Of a DNA stretch of 64,000 nucleotides, positions 8,484 through 17,049 are shown in pieces. The notes beneath the pieces were generated by a model. The model saw nothing but the letters and a program-made list of their open reading frames with translations, had not been told where the DNA came from and made no database searches. Origin of the DNA: Streptomyces flaveus (GTDB taxonomy: Bacteria; Actinomycetota; Actinomycetes; Streptomycetales; Streptomycetaceae); contig NZ_BMPQ01000020.1 in assembly GCF_014647675.1 (NCBI RefSeq), forward strand, positions 50,579 to 114,578, read 5' to 3'. Made by a program: the position numbers and the translations under genes. Positions within the stretch are counted from its first letter, which is position 1, and every line of letters starts with the position of its first letter.

Positions 8484-11400
8484 ATGCACGATGACGACGG
8501 GCAGCGGCCCGCACCTGCCACGCGGGCACGGCGGGAAGCCGCACACGTCCTGAGCAGGCTCGGCCGGCCGGGCGAACAGGAGCCCGCGGAGGCGGTCCTC
8601 GTCATCGACACCCACGTGACGATGAAGCTGTGGGACCGAGCCGTCGAGGAGCTGGCCGGCGAGCTGGATCGGGCGGGGGACTTCACCCGGGTGCGGGTGG
8701 TGCGCCTGCTGGGGACGGACGAGACCGATCCGGCGCGGATACGGCTGGAGGAACCTCTCTGGTACGACGCGTCGGTGCGCCGCGTGGTGCTGGTACTGAC
8801 CGACGGGCTGGCCGCCGGGTGGCGATCGGGCGCCGTGCCGCCCCTGCTGCGCGTGTGGGGGCGTACGTGCCCGGTGGCCGTGGTGCACATGCTGCCGCAG
8901 CAGCTGTGGTTCCGTACCGGGCTCGACGTCTCGCGTGTACGGATTCGCTCCCCCCGTGCCTGGGCGGCCAACAGCGAGTTCGACTGGGAACCGCGTGTCG
9001 CCCCGGTGGAGTTACCCGACACCCGCGAACACGAGTCCGACAGGGACGACGGCAACACCGACACCGTCGTCGTACCGGTCCTCGCGCTGACCAACACCTG
9101 GGCGGAGGCCCTGACACGCCTGGTCTCGGGGCAGGAGCCGCGCTGGCTGGACCTGTCCGCCGTTCAGGCCAGGTCGTGGAAGCGCAGGCCCGACGCCGCG
9201 CGTGCCCTGCCCTGGGTGGAGTACGTTCCCGACCCGCAGAGCACGGTGCCCGCGGCGGAGCGTGTCTCGGACTTCCGGGCGGGCGCCTCCCCCACGGCGT
9301 TCACGCTCGCGATCCGGCTGTCCGCCGCGCCGTTGAGCCTTCCCGTCATCCACCGGATCGTGGAGACGACTCCGGGCGCGGGCCCGGTCCATGTGTCGGA
9401 ACTGCTGATGAGCGGTCTGGTCCGGCCCAGCGGAACGCAGGGTGAGGGCCCGGCGGATGTGACGTTCGTCTTCGCTCCCGACATCCGCGAGGAACTCCTC
9501 GCGCTGGGACGCCGGAGTGACACCGCGCGGATTCTGCGTGACGTACGCGAATTACTGGCCGACGAGGCGGCGGAAGGCGGCTCGCCTCTGCCGCCGCCCA
9601 CCGAACCGCTGGACACCCTGGCCATGCCGCGCGTGAACAGTCGCAATATCGCGTTCCTGCGTGTGGAGCTCGCTGCTCTGAGGGCGTTGTCAGGCCGCTA
9701 TGCGCAGCGCACCGACATGTTGGCCAGTGTGTTGCACTGGCACGATCGGCGATACGCCGTCAGCCTGGAGAAAACACCACACATTCCGACGGGCCCCGCA
9801 CCGTCCGGCTCGGGGACAGCTGAACACGGTGATTCCCCCATTTCCCGTAACGTTTCTGAAGGAGCATCGGAGATGTCGACTACGCCCCAGCGAACGGTGG
9901 CGGGGGACCGCACCTCACAACCGCGCGTCTGGGGAAATCTGCCGCCCCGGAACCCGAATTTCACCGGTCGCATGGAGCTGCTGGAACAGCTCGACGAGCG
10001 ATTGCGGGAAGGCACGACCACGGTTCTGCCGGAAGCGATTCACGGTATGGGCGGTGTCGGCAAAACACAGCTCGCCATCGAGTACGCGTATCGCCACCAG
10101 TCGGAGTACGACATCGTGTGGTGGATTCCCGCGGAGCGGCCCGGCCAGATCGGGCAGGCCCTGGTGGAGCTTGCCGGGCGCCTGGGCATTGTGACCAGCA
10201 CCGAAGCCAATATCGCGGGACCCGCGGTCCGCGAGGCGCTGCGCGAGGGGCGGCCCTTCTCCCGCTGGCTGCTCATCTTCGACAACGCCGACAGTCCGGA
10301 GCAGGTACGTCACTATTTCCCCACCGGCGGCGACGGAACGATCCTTGTCACCTCCCGCAACCGGCGGTGGGGGCTGGTCGGCGGATCCCTCGAAGTGGAT
10401 GTGTTCACCCGCGAGGAGAGCAAGGAGCTGCTGCGCCGCTCCGGGCCGCCGCTGCAGGACGACGAGGCCGATCAGCTGGCCGAGGCACTGGGCGACCTGC
10501 CCCTGGCGCTGGAACAGGCGGCCGCCTGGCGGGCGGAGACGGGAATGCCCGCCTCCGAATACCTGCGGCTGTTCGAGAGCAAGCGCACCGAACTCCTCGA
10601 AGTGGCCCCGCCGCCGGACTACCAACTGCCTGTCGCCGCGGCCTGGAACGTTTCCCTCGACCATCTGGAAACGCGGAGCCCGTCAGCTCTGCGGCTGCTG
10701 CAGCTGTGCTCCTATTTCGCCCCGGACCCTATCTCCCGGTCCATCTTCTCCGGACTCGGGAACAGCAGTATTTTCCCCGAGCTGGACGCGACGCTGAACG
10801 ATCCGATGAAGCTCGCCCGGGCCATAAGGGAGGTGAACCGCTACTCCCTGGCGCGGATCGACCATCGCACGAACTCCATCGAGATGCATCGCCTGGTGCA
10901 GCTCGTGCTGAACAACCGCATGACCCCCGAGGAGCAGTCCCGCATGCGCCATGGCGCCCACACCCTGCTGGCCGCCGCCGACCCGAAAAGCCCGACCAGC
11001 CCGGCCAGTTGGCCACGGTATGCGGAGCTCTACGGTCACGTCATCGCCTCCGACGCGATCAGGTCCGACCAGCCGTGGGTGCGGCAGCTGGTCATGAATA
11101 TCGCCAATTACCTCTACTACTGGGGCGACCACGGCGTCTCGCTCGACTTCTCCGAGCAGGCCTGGGATTCCTGGCGCACCATTTTCGGCGAGGAGGACCA
11201 GCAGACACTTCTCATGGGGCACTGGCTCTGCTTCGTGTATCTGATCGTGGGCCGCTTCGACGACGCGGCCAGGCTGGTGGCGCAGCTCAGGGAGGTCTAC
11301 GTACGGACCGCCCCCGCCGACGGCGAGGACACCCGAGAGGACGCCCTGGACGCGATGAACACGGAGGCCGCCGTACGCCGCGCCGAAGGCAGGTTCGCCA

Positions 11401-12437
11401 CCGGGGCCGAGCTGGACAAGATCGCGTACGAGCGGGCCCGCAGGGCCTTCGGGGAGGACGACCCCACCACCCTCAACACCGCCCACAACCTCGGGGTGAG
11501 CCTGCGTCTGACCGGCGAGTTCGGCCAGGCCCTGGAGTTGGACCAGCACACGCTGGCACTCAAGTTGCGGGTGTTCGGCCGCGACGACCAGCGGACTCTG
11601 ATCACCGAGAACTCCGTCGCCATCGATGTGCGGGAGATGGGGGACTACGTCGGTGCGCGTGCCCTCCAGGAAGCCGCACTGGATGCGTTCCGCGATGTGT
11701 TCGGCAGCGGAAACCCCGCCACCATCGATGTGATGCGTCAGCTCAGCGAGGCCTGCCGCAAGGAGGGCGACCACGCCCGCTCTCTCGAACTGGCCACGGA
11801 GGCCTACGGAAGGTTCACCCGGCGCTACGGCGACGCCCACCCCCAGTCGCTGTCCGCCGCGCTGGCCCTGTCGGTGGCCCTGCGCCAGAACGGCGACCTG
11901 CAGGCAGCCCGCGCGCGCGGCGTCAACGCCTGCAAGGACTACCGCCAGGTCTACGACCCGAACCATCCGCATGTCCTCGCCTCGGACGTCAACCTCGCGG
12001 TCACCCTTCGGCTGCTCGGCCAGCCGGAGGAGGCGCACCGCCTGGACGAGACCGCTCTCGCAACCCTCACCGAGCGGCTCGGCGCGGCCCATCCCACCAC
12101 CCTCAACTGTGCGATCAACCTCGCCAGTGATCTCGCCGCTCTCGGCAACCACGCCGAGGCCCGCATCCGGGGCGAGACGACGCTGCCGCTGTGCCTGTCC
12201 ACCTTCGGTCCGGACCACCCGACCACGTTGGCGTGCTCCGGGAACCTCGCGATGGACCTCATCGCCGTCGGTGCCGAGGAGGAGGGCACCGCACTCCGCC
12301 AGGACACCCTGGAGCGGATGGAGCGGGTCCTCGACGCCCCACGGCTGCGAGCCGACCCGGGCACGGCGCACCCGGCCACGGTGCAGGCCAAGGAAGGCCT
12401 GCGGGCCAACTGCGACATCGACCCGCTGAGGCTGTGA
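8484..12437 (+). CDS. fxsT: FxsT-type protein: SAV_2336 N-domain, NB-ARC NTPase, TPR array
   Basis: The product is 1317 aa from ATG 8484; an ATG at 8466 is equally possible and neither has a good ribosome site. Residues about 30-200 resemble the SAV_2336 N-terminal domain, a vWA-like fold (VLVIDTHVTMKLW, VVLVLTDG, RSPRAWAAN). After a linker, RVWGNLPPRNPNFTGR leads into an NB-ARC NTPase with Walker A GMGGVGKTQ near residue 521, Walker B WLLIFDNAD, and LVTSRN and LPLALEQAA motifs. From about 880 on are TPR repeats with recurring HPTTL or DDPTTLNTAHNLG units. This is the FxSxx-COOH system TPR protein architecture. It converges with the HExxH gene. A STAND-type signal-sensing switch is inferred. 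Confidence 0.85.
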   Translation: MHDDDGQRPAPATRARREAAHVLSRLGRPGEQEPAEAVLVIDTHVTMKLWDRAVEELAGELDRAGDFTRVRVVRLLGTDETDPARIRLEEPLWYDASVRRVVLVLTDGLAAGWRSGAVPPLLRVWGRTCPVAVVHMLPQQLWFRTGLDVSRVRIRSPRAWAANSEFDWEPRVAPVELPDTREHESDRDDGNTDTVVVPVLALTNTWAEALTRLVSGQEPRWLDLSAVQARSWKRRPDAARALPWVEYVPDPQSTVPAAERVSDFRAGASPTAFTLAIRLSAAPLSLPVIHRIVETTPGAGPVHVSELLMSGLVRPSGTQGEGPADVTFVFAPDIREELLALGRRSDTARILRDVRELLADEAAEGGSPLPPPTEPLDTLAMPRVNSRNIAFLRVELAALRALSGRYAQRTDMLASVLHWHDRRYAVSLEKTPHIPTGPAPSGSGTAEHGDSPISRNVSEGASEMSTTPQRTVAGDRTSQPRVWGNLPPRNPNFTGRMELLEQLDERLREGTTTVLPEAIHGMGGVGKTQLAIEYAYRHQSEYDIVWWIPAERPGQIGQALVELAGRLGIVTSTEANIAGPAVREALREGRPFSRWLLIFDNADSPEQVRHYFPTGGDGTILVTSRNRRWGLVGGSLEVDVFTREESKELLRRSGPPLQDDEADQLAEALGDLPLALEQAAAWRAETGMPASEYLRLFESKRTELLEVAPPPDYQLPVAAAWNVSLDHLETRSPSALRLLQLCSYFAPDPISRSIFSGLGNSSIFPELDATLNDPMKLARAIREVNRYSLARIDHRTNSIEMHRLVQLVLNNRMTPEEQSRMRHGAHTLLAAADPKSPTSPASWPRYAELYGHVIASDAIRSDQPWVRQLVMNIANYLYYWGDHGVSLDFSEQAWDSWRTIFGEEDQQTLLMGHWLCFVYLIVGRFDDAARLVAQLREVYVRTAPADGEDTREDALDAMNTEAAVRRAEGRFATGAELDKIAYERARRAFGEDDPTTLNTAHNLGVSLRLTGEFGQALELDQHTLALKLRVFGRDDQRTLITENSVAIDVREMGDYVGARALQEAALDAFRDVFGSGNPATIDVMRQLSEACRKEGDHARSLELATEAYGRFTRRYGDAHPQSLSAALALSVALRQNGDLQAARARGVNACKDYRQVYDPNHPHVLASDVNLAVTLRLLGQPEEAHRLDETALATLTERLGAAHPTTLNCAINLASDLAALGNHAEARIRGETTLPLCLSTFGPDHPTTLACSGNLAMDLIAVGAEEEGTALRQDTLERMERVLDAPRLRADPGTAHPATVQAKEGLRANCDIDPLRL

Positions 12438-12459
12438 CCGGACAGGCTCTCAGGTCCGG
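12438..12459 (+). terminator. Possible weak terminator after fxsT
   Basis: CCGGAC and GTCCGG arms with a 10-nt loop directly follow the stop codon in the short convergent gap. The stem is short, so this is tentative. Confidence 0.3.
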
Positions 12460-12528
12460 GGCCGAGACGACAACATCCTCAGGACCTGCTGTCGCCGATT
12501 GTCAGCGCGATTCGGGACACCGGCGTTC

Positions 12529-14430
12529 CTACGTCTCGCCCCGGCCCAGCCACTCCGCGAGGCGTACGGGGTCCGGGGCACGGCCCTGGGCGGCCTCGAC
12601 CGCCTCGTGTACGGCACGGGCCCGCTCCGGGAAGCCGAGCAGCAGGCGGGAGGCGGTGTTGCGGGCCTGCCCCTCACCGGCAAGTGCCCGCCCCAGGCCG
12701 GCCCAGGCCGCCACGGGTGCGCCCTTGCCGGAGAGCTGCGCGACGAAGGCGGCTCGGGCTCCGGCCCGGTCGTCGCAGGCGAGCAGGACGTCCGCCGCGG
12801 TGGCGCCCTCGACACCGGCGGCTTCTCCGGAACCCTGGGCGGCAGCATGCCGCCAGGCCCCGTCGGAATCGCTGAGGCGGTGCCGGACCAGGACGGCCGC
12901 GCTGTCCAGGAAACGGACCTCGCTGTCCGGCACCAGTTCGGGTTCGGCGGCGAGGCCGGCCGGCGCGCGGTCATCGCCTCGCCGCCAGGCCCGCACAGCT
13001 TCCTCCACGGCCGCGGCGGGAGGCCGTAGATGGTGTGCGCGCCAGCGGGCCCGGTGGTCGGCTGCCGCTTCCCGGGCCAGCTCCGCCTCGGCGTCCGGCA
13101 CGGGATCGGCCAGCCACTGTGCGCACTGCTCGCGCAGCCCCTCGATCACGTGCCGCCCGAGGGGCGTCAGCTGTTCGTGACCGCGCACCAGATTCAGCGT
13201 GGACCACACCTGCGTACGCCACAGGGCGAACTCGAAGTGCTCCGACGAGGCCTGCGCGGCACCCGCAGCGTACCGGTGTGCGCGCCAGAAACGGGTGACC
13301 CCCGTGAAGGCGTAGATCCCCTGCAACAAGCCGCTCAGCGGGCGAGGATCATCCCGCCAAGGGGCGTAGAACAGCTCCTCCGGATCCTGCGCGGCCTGCG
13401 TGGCCTGGGCGTTGATCAGCGGCTGCAGGTGGATCAGGCCGCCCAGCTTGGTGTGCTGGAACTCATGCACCAGCGTGGCGGCGAGTTGCGGCACGTCGTC
13501 CGGACAGGACGCCGTGACACCGCCGAACGCGTCCCCGGCCGTCTCACTGTGCGGCCGGAACCTTTCCCTCGCCGGCGTGGGAACCAGCGACAGCAATCCC
13601 TGCCGCATCCCCTCGGCGCTCTCCGGCTCGTCCCGCAGCAGGATCTCCCACGCCTCGGCGAGCATGCCCTCCCAAGCCTCGGCCTCGGCAGCGGACAGGA
13701 GCCGGGGCTCGCTCGGACGGGGGAACGTCCGGTAAGGGTCCAGTTCGTCCAGGGGCAGGCGCTTGGGACGTACTCCGGACTCCAGTACGACGTGGCGTAC
13801 CGCATGCCAGTCAGGGCTGTTCGCCTCCGCGTCCCGCGGCACCAGCACCTGGCCGCCCCCGCCGCTGATCCTCAACTCTCCTTGCCGCGCCTCGACTTGG
13901 GCCACACTCCACGGCTCACGCACGGGCAGCACCGCGCACCCCAGTGTCGGCAGCGACACCAGGCCACGGCGCACCGGTACGGCCAGCGAGAAGTCCAGAC
14001 CGGCCCGGGCCCCGGCTGCGGCTGCCAGCGCCGACAGGTGCCCGAGCACCACCCACAAGGGAGCGTCCTCTGCGGACTTGCCTCGCATCTGACGCAGCGC
14101 GCGGGACACCCACATGCCCGTGGACGGCGACATCAGGACGTCCTCGAACACCCCGGGCGCCTGCCGCTGGACACGTTCGAGGAGGGACCAGGCCTCCCGG
14201 TGCGACAGCGCCGTCCCGGACGCCTGCGGTGGGCCGCCTTCGGAAAGGCCCTCGTCTTCGGAAACGCCCTCGTCGAGGGCTCTCAGAAGCAGCAGCCGAC
14301 GGCTGCGCTCGGCGGTCAGTATCTCCGCGATCGTGTCGGCGCCGCCCTCGCCTCGGGCAAGGCTCTGTAAGCTCACCGCCGACAGTCGGTGGAACGGCAG
14401 TTCCGCCCGGGCCGCGGACTCACCCGGCAT
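12529..14430 (-). CDS. HExxH-motif peptide-modifying enzyme (aKG-HExxH peptide beta-hydroxylase family)
   Basis: The protein is 633 aa, starting at ATG 14430 behind GGGGAG. The diagnostic motif HEFQH is at residues 322-326 in the context LAATLVHEFQHTKLGGLIHL, as in the HEXXH family found beside FxSxx-COOH peptides. N-terminal features include PFHRLSAVSLQSLARGEGG, and the C-terminal third is Ala-rich and helical. By family, the likely reaction is Fe(II)/2-oxoglutarate-dependent beta-hydroxylation of a ribosomal peptide. The substrate candidate is the 55-aa peptide encoded 38 nt upstream on the same strand. The older family label as a metalloprotease-like domain is the main alternative. Confidence 0.85.
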   Translation of the reverse strand: MPGESAARAELPFHRLSAVSLQSLARGEGGADTIAEILTAERSRRLLLLRALDEGVSEDEGLSEGGPPQASGTALSHREAWSLLERVQRQAPGVFEDVLMSPSTGMWVSRALRQMRGKSAEDAPLWVVLGHLSALAAAAGARAGLDFSLAVPVRRGLVSLPTLGCAVLPVREPWSVAQVEARQGELRISGGGGQVLVPRDAEANSPDWHAVRHVVLESGVRPKRLPLDELDPYRTFPRPSEPRLLSAAEAEAWEGMLAEAWEILLRDEPESAEGMRQGLLSLVPTPARERFRPHSETAGDAFGGVTASCPDDVPQLAATLVHEFQHTKLGGLIHLQPLINAQATQAAQDPEELFYAPWRDDPRPLSGLLQGIYAFTGVTRFWRAHRYAAGAAQASSEHFEFALWRTQVWSTLNLVRGHEQLTPLGRHVIEGLREQCAQWLADPVPDAEAELAREAAADHRARWRAHHLRPPAAAVEEAVRAWRRGDDRAPAGLAAEPELVPDSEVRFLDSAAVLVRHRLSDSDGAWRHAAAQGSGEAAGVEGATAADVLLACDDRAGARAAFVAQLSGKGAPVAAWAGLGRALAGEGQARNTASRLLLGFPERARAVHEAVEAAQGRAPDPVRLAEWLGRGET

Positions 14431-14468
14431 GGGTACTCCCCGGCATCGAGAGCACCGAGCCGGTCCCC

Positions 14469-14636
14469 TCAGTCGAAACGTGACGGGTTGTGCCCCGCCT
14501 CCGTGATGGACTGAGGGTTGTCGATGTGGTGCAGCAGCCGCTCCAGCGACTCGGCGACGGCCGTGTTGTCCATGGAGCGCAGCGCTTCAAGAGAAACCCC
14601 CGAGAGATCTACGAGACCGGACTCGACGGCAGGCAT
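14469..14636 (-). CDS. FxsA-like precursor peptide lacking the FxSxx C-terminus
   Basis: The peptide is 55 aa from ATG 14636, supported by GAGGAG 6 nt upstream; an ATG at 14684 would add 16 residues. The leader VDLSGVSLEALRSMDN matches the LxxVxLxxLRxMDD leader pattern of FxSxx-COOH peptides, followed by the helix AVAESLERLLHHI. Instead of Phe-x-Ser-x-x at the end, it finishes with HNPSRFD. It lies immediately upstream of the HExxH enzyme gene and downstream of the trypsin-EAD2 gene, the context expected of a RiPP precursor. No radical SAM (FxsB) gene is present in the window, so the usual crosslink may not be made. Confidence 0.75.
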   Translation of the reverse strand: MPAVESGLVDLSGVSLEALRSMDNTAVAESLERLLHHIDNPQSITEAGHNPSRFD

Positions 14637-14768
14637 CGATCGCTCCTCGGCTGCCAAGTCCCCTCCTGTATCCCGTAATTCCATGTCCGCGCGGTCCGTG
14701 CCCTCATCATGATGACCCAGCAGGGCCCAAGCCGAAACCCCGCGACCAGGCCGCCCCGCGAGATCGAG

Positions 14769-15860
14769 TCAGCCAGATCGCCGGGCCAGCCGGGCCGCCT
14801 CATGGTCGACCTTGGCCACTTCGGAGGACGGCCCCTCCAGCAGACGTACGGCCTCCAGGAGCTGGTCGAGCGTGCCCGGATAGCGCAGACAGGTGCGTAC
14901 GATCCCGTAGACGTCCATCCTCAGCCGGGGATCCCTCGGGCTGTTCGCCGCGATCTCCGCGCTGATGCTGTCGAGCAGCAGGGCCATGCTGTTCGCGTTG
15001 CGCAGGGAGGGAAGCGCCACCAAGGCGTCCACGAGGTCCACGAGTTCACTCAGCGGCAGGTCGGGAGGCAGACCGGTCAGACGGGTCAGGCCGGCGACCG
15101 GCCGGGAATGTACGGGGTCTGTCGCGGACCCGAGGCGGTCACGCGCCGGCAGGCCGGCGTACCGGTGGAACCGCTCCAGCTCGGCGGCGGACAGCACGTC
15201 GTACCAGCGCTCGACGCGGCTGGCGGCCAGCCTTCCCAGGCCGTCCGAGCGGTGATGGGCGCTCACCACTCCGATCACGGCACCGTCGCACCACACCACG
15301 GCACCCGACATTCCCTCCCAGGGGGAACGCTCCGGTTCGATGTCGGCTCGTGGGGCGGGGACGGCCAGTTCAAGGGTGCCTTCCCGGCGGTTGGACAGTA
15401 CGGAGACCGTTCCCGTGAGGTGGCAGGAGTCCCGGTACTGGCTGGGAGCGCTGTCGTCGAGGAGGCGCATGCTGTCCCTGCGCAGTTTGAACCGGGGGAA
15501 GCCCACCGCGCTGAACGGCAGCACCACGTCGGCGTCGGGCACCGCGGCGTAGCGAGGCCGCTCGGTGCCATCGGGCTCGGGCGGCGCGCCCGTGATCTCG
15601 AGCAGTGCGACATCGGCGGCTTCGGCGAGGAGCACGACGTGGGCGTCGGCGGTCCACTCCCCCGGCCGGTCGGCGTCGACGCGCACCCGCACCGACGCCA
15701 CCGGCCCCGCCACCACGTGCGCCGCCGTCAGCACGCACCGCTCCGCCACCCGGTAGCCGGACCCACGCCGCCCGGGCTGTCCACCGGGCCTGCTGACGAG
15801 TACTTCGGCGACCCGCACCGCCGCCAGCCCCTGTGCCCGTACCTGCGTCTGAGCTGACAT
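14769..15860 (-). CDS. Trypsin-like serine protease with C-terminal EAD2
   Basis: The protein is 363 aa and has no signal peptide, which argues for a cytosolic protease. Residues 1-230 form a trypsin-like domain with the triad visible as TAAHV (His), AADVALLEI (Asp) and GMSGAVV (Ser). Residues about 275-360 (ELVDLVDALVALPSLRNANS and following) are EAD2, homologous to the N-terminus of the VMAP protein at 6711. Its start is 9 nt after the trypco2 stop, so the two are co-translated. The expected role, by analogy with EAD-linked conflict systems, is proteolysis of a target or processing of the FxsA-like peptide after recruitment through EAD2. Confidence 0.85.
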   Translation of the reverse strand: MSAQTQVRAQGLAAVRVAEVLVSRPGGQPGRRGSGYRVAERCVLTAAHVVAGPVASVRVRVDADRPGEWTADAHVVLLAEAADVALLEITGAPPEPDGTERPRYAAVPDADVVLPFSAVGFPRFKLRRDSMRLLDDSAPSQYRDSCHLTGTVSVLSNRREGTLELAVPAPRADIEPERSPWEGMSGAVVWCDGAVIGVVSAHHRSDGLGRLAASRVERWYDVLSAAELERFHRYAGLPARDRLGSATDPVHSRPVAGLTRLTGLPPDLPLSELVDLVDALVALPSLRNANSMALLLDSISAEIAANSPRDPRLRMDVYGIVRTCLRYPGTLDQLLEAVRLLEGPSSEVAKVDHEAARLARRSG

Positions 15861-15869
15861 CGGACCGGC

Positions 15870-16169
15870 TCAGCGCTCGCGTTCCGCTGCGTCTCCGCTC
15901 ACCTGTGGCCTCGCCTCCGAGTCACGGAGGCGAGGCTCCAGGGTCAACGTGACTCGATGGGTGGTGCTGTTCCCCGTATGGCCGACGGCGCCGGCCTCCA
16001 CGACCCAGAAGCGGACCCTGCCCTCCGCCGTACCGGACCGCTCCACGACGAACTCCGCCTCGAGCTCCACAGCGCCCAGCTCGAAGCGCAGCTCCTCGTC
16101 GCGCGCCGCGGACATGGCGGCGGAGAGTTCCGTACGCAACTGGGCGATCATTTCCGCGAGTTCAATCAC
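15870..16169 (-). CDS. Trypco2 family protein (trypsin-co-occurring domain)
   Basis: The protein is 99 aa. It has the family layout: an N-terminal helix MIELAEMIAQLRTELSAAM, then LRFELGAVELEAEFVV, then GRVRFWVVEAGAVG and TTHRVTLTLEPR. Members occur beside trypsin/EAD genes, as here, and are thought to be partner or regulatory subunits; the mechanism is not known. It is the gene directly before the protease in the same run, with the HATPase gene 72 nt upstream. Confidence 0.85.
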   Translation of the reverse strand: MIELAEMIAQLRTELSAAMSAARDEELRFELGAVELEAEFVVERSGTAEGRVRFWVVEAGAVGHTGNSTTHRVTLTLEPRLRDSEARPQVSGDAAERER

Positions 16170-16241
16170 ATGGCCCCTCTACCCCCGGCGCGATCCCAGC
16201 ACGCGTGGGGACGGGGAGGCATGGTTCGACCCGGACCGCCT

Positions 16242-16808
16242 TCACGTCCAGGACGGATCGGCCGCATGGGCGTCGGCCGATCCGTCCTGGGGCTCCGATA
16301 CCGCCGATACCGCCGATGTCGCGGATATCGCCGCTGTCTCCACTGCCATCGCTGCCTCCGTCGCCTCCGCCGGCAGTTCGGCCCAGACGATGCGGCCGGA
16401 CCGGTGCGGTGCGTCCCTGACGCCCCAGTCGTTGCTCAGCACGCCGACGAGCAGAAGCCCGCGGCCACCTTGGTCGTCGGGCTTCGGCTGTCTGCACGCC
16501 GGGAGAGTATGGCCGCGGTTCTGGTCCTCGACCTCGATATGGAGCCGCTCTCCCGCGGCGCGGAGTCTGCACACGACCAGATCGCTCTCCGTGTGCGTGA
16601 GCGCGTTGGTGACGAGCTCGGAGGTCACCAGTACGGCGTTGTCACAGGTCTCGCGGCTGATGCCCCACTCGCCCAGCAGCTCCCGTACGTTCCTGCGGGC
16701 GGCGCCCACCGAGGCGGGGACGGCCGGCAGGCCGAACACGCCTGCCTTGTGGAGGAGTTCGTCTCCGGAAAGTCGGCCCAAGGACTGGGGGAAGGAGGGC
16801 GAAACCAT
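16242..16808 (-). CDS. HATPase_c domain ATP-binding protein (anti-sigma-factor-like)
   Basis: The start at ATG 16808 follows GAAAGG; the longer frame adds only a basic tail. The product is 188 aa. GHKL ATPase motifs are the N-box LVTSELVTNALTH, a D-box EVEDQNRG and the G-box DQGGRGLLLVGVLSNDWG. Single-domain proteins like this in Streptomyces resemble SpoIIAB/RsbW kinases and regulators of the AbaA type. The tail after about residue 150 is a low-complexity Ala/Thr/Ser/Val stretch. It is divergent from the HTH gene at 17050, a layout repeated at 23.2-24.9 kb. It could be co-transcribed with trypco2. Confidence 0.8.
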   Translation of the reverse strand: MVSPSFPQSLGRLSGDELLHKAGVFGLPAVPASVGAARRNVRELLGEWGISRETCDNAVLVTSELVTNALTHTESDLVVCRLRAAGERLHIEVEDQNRGHTLPACRQPKPDDQGGRGLLLVGVLSNDWGVRDAPHRSGRIVWAELPAEATEAAMAVETAAISATSAVSAVSEPQDGSADAHAADPSWT

Positions 16809-17049
16809 CGCCGTACGCCTTTCGTCTGCAGAGCACAACACTCCGAGTTGCGGCCCGTGATCCCCCAACTGGGCTGCACAGCCCCTTCGTTCACCGGCCC
16901 GGGCGGTACGACCACTGTGACACCTGCCGACGACGTCCCGCAACCATCAAGTTGAAAATTGCATTTTGTAGGGCGCAGGCCGCCCCGGTCGGCGATGATC
17001 GTGACAGACTGCGATGCGTTGGCCCGGACTACGGGTGAGGAGGTAAGGC

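Noticed and set aside
10683..12371. 562-codon minus-strand frame over fxsT
   Set aside because: It lies opposite the TPR array, whose repeats explain the open frame; no domain was recognised on the minus strand.
6711..16808. Standard FxSxx-COOH system with radical SAM maturase
   Set aside because: No protein in the window has a CxxxCxxC radical SAM motif with SPASM domain, and the peptide tail lacks Phe-x-Ser-x-x.
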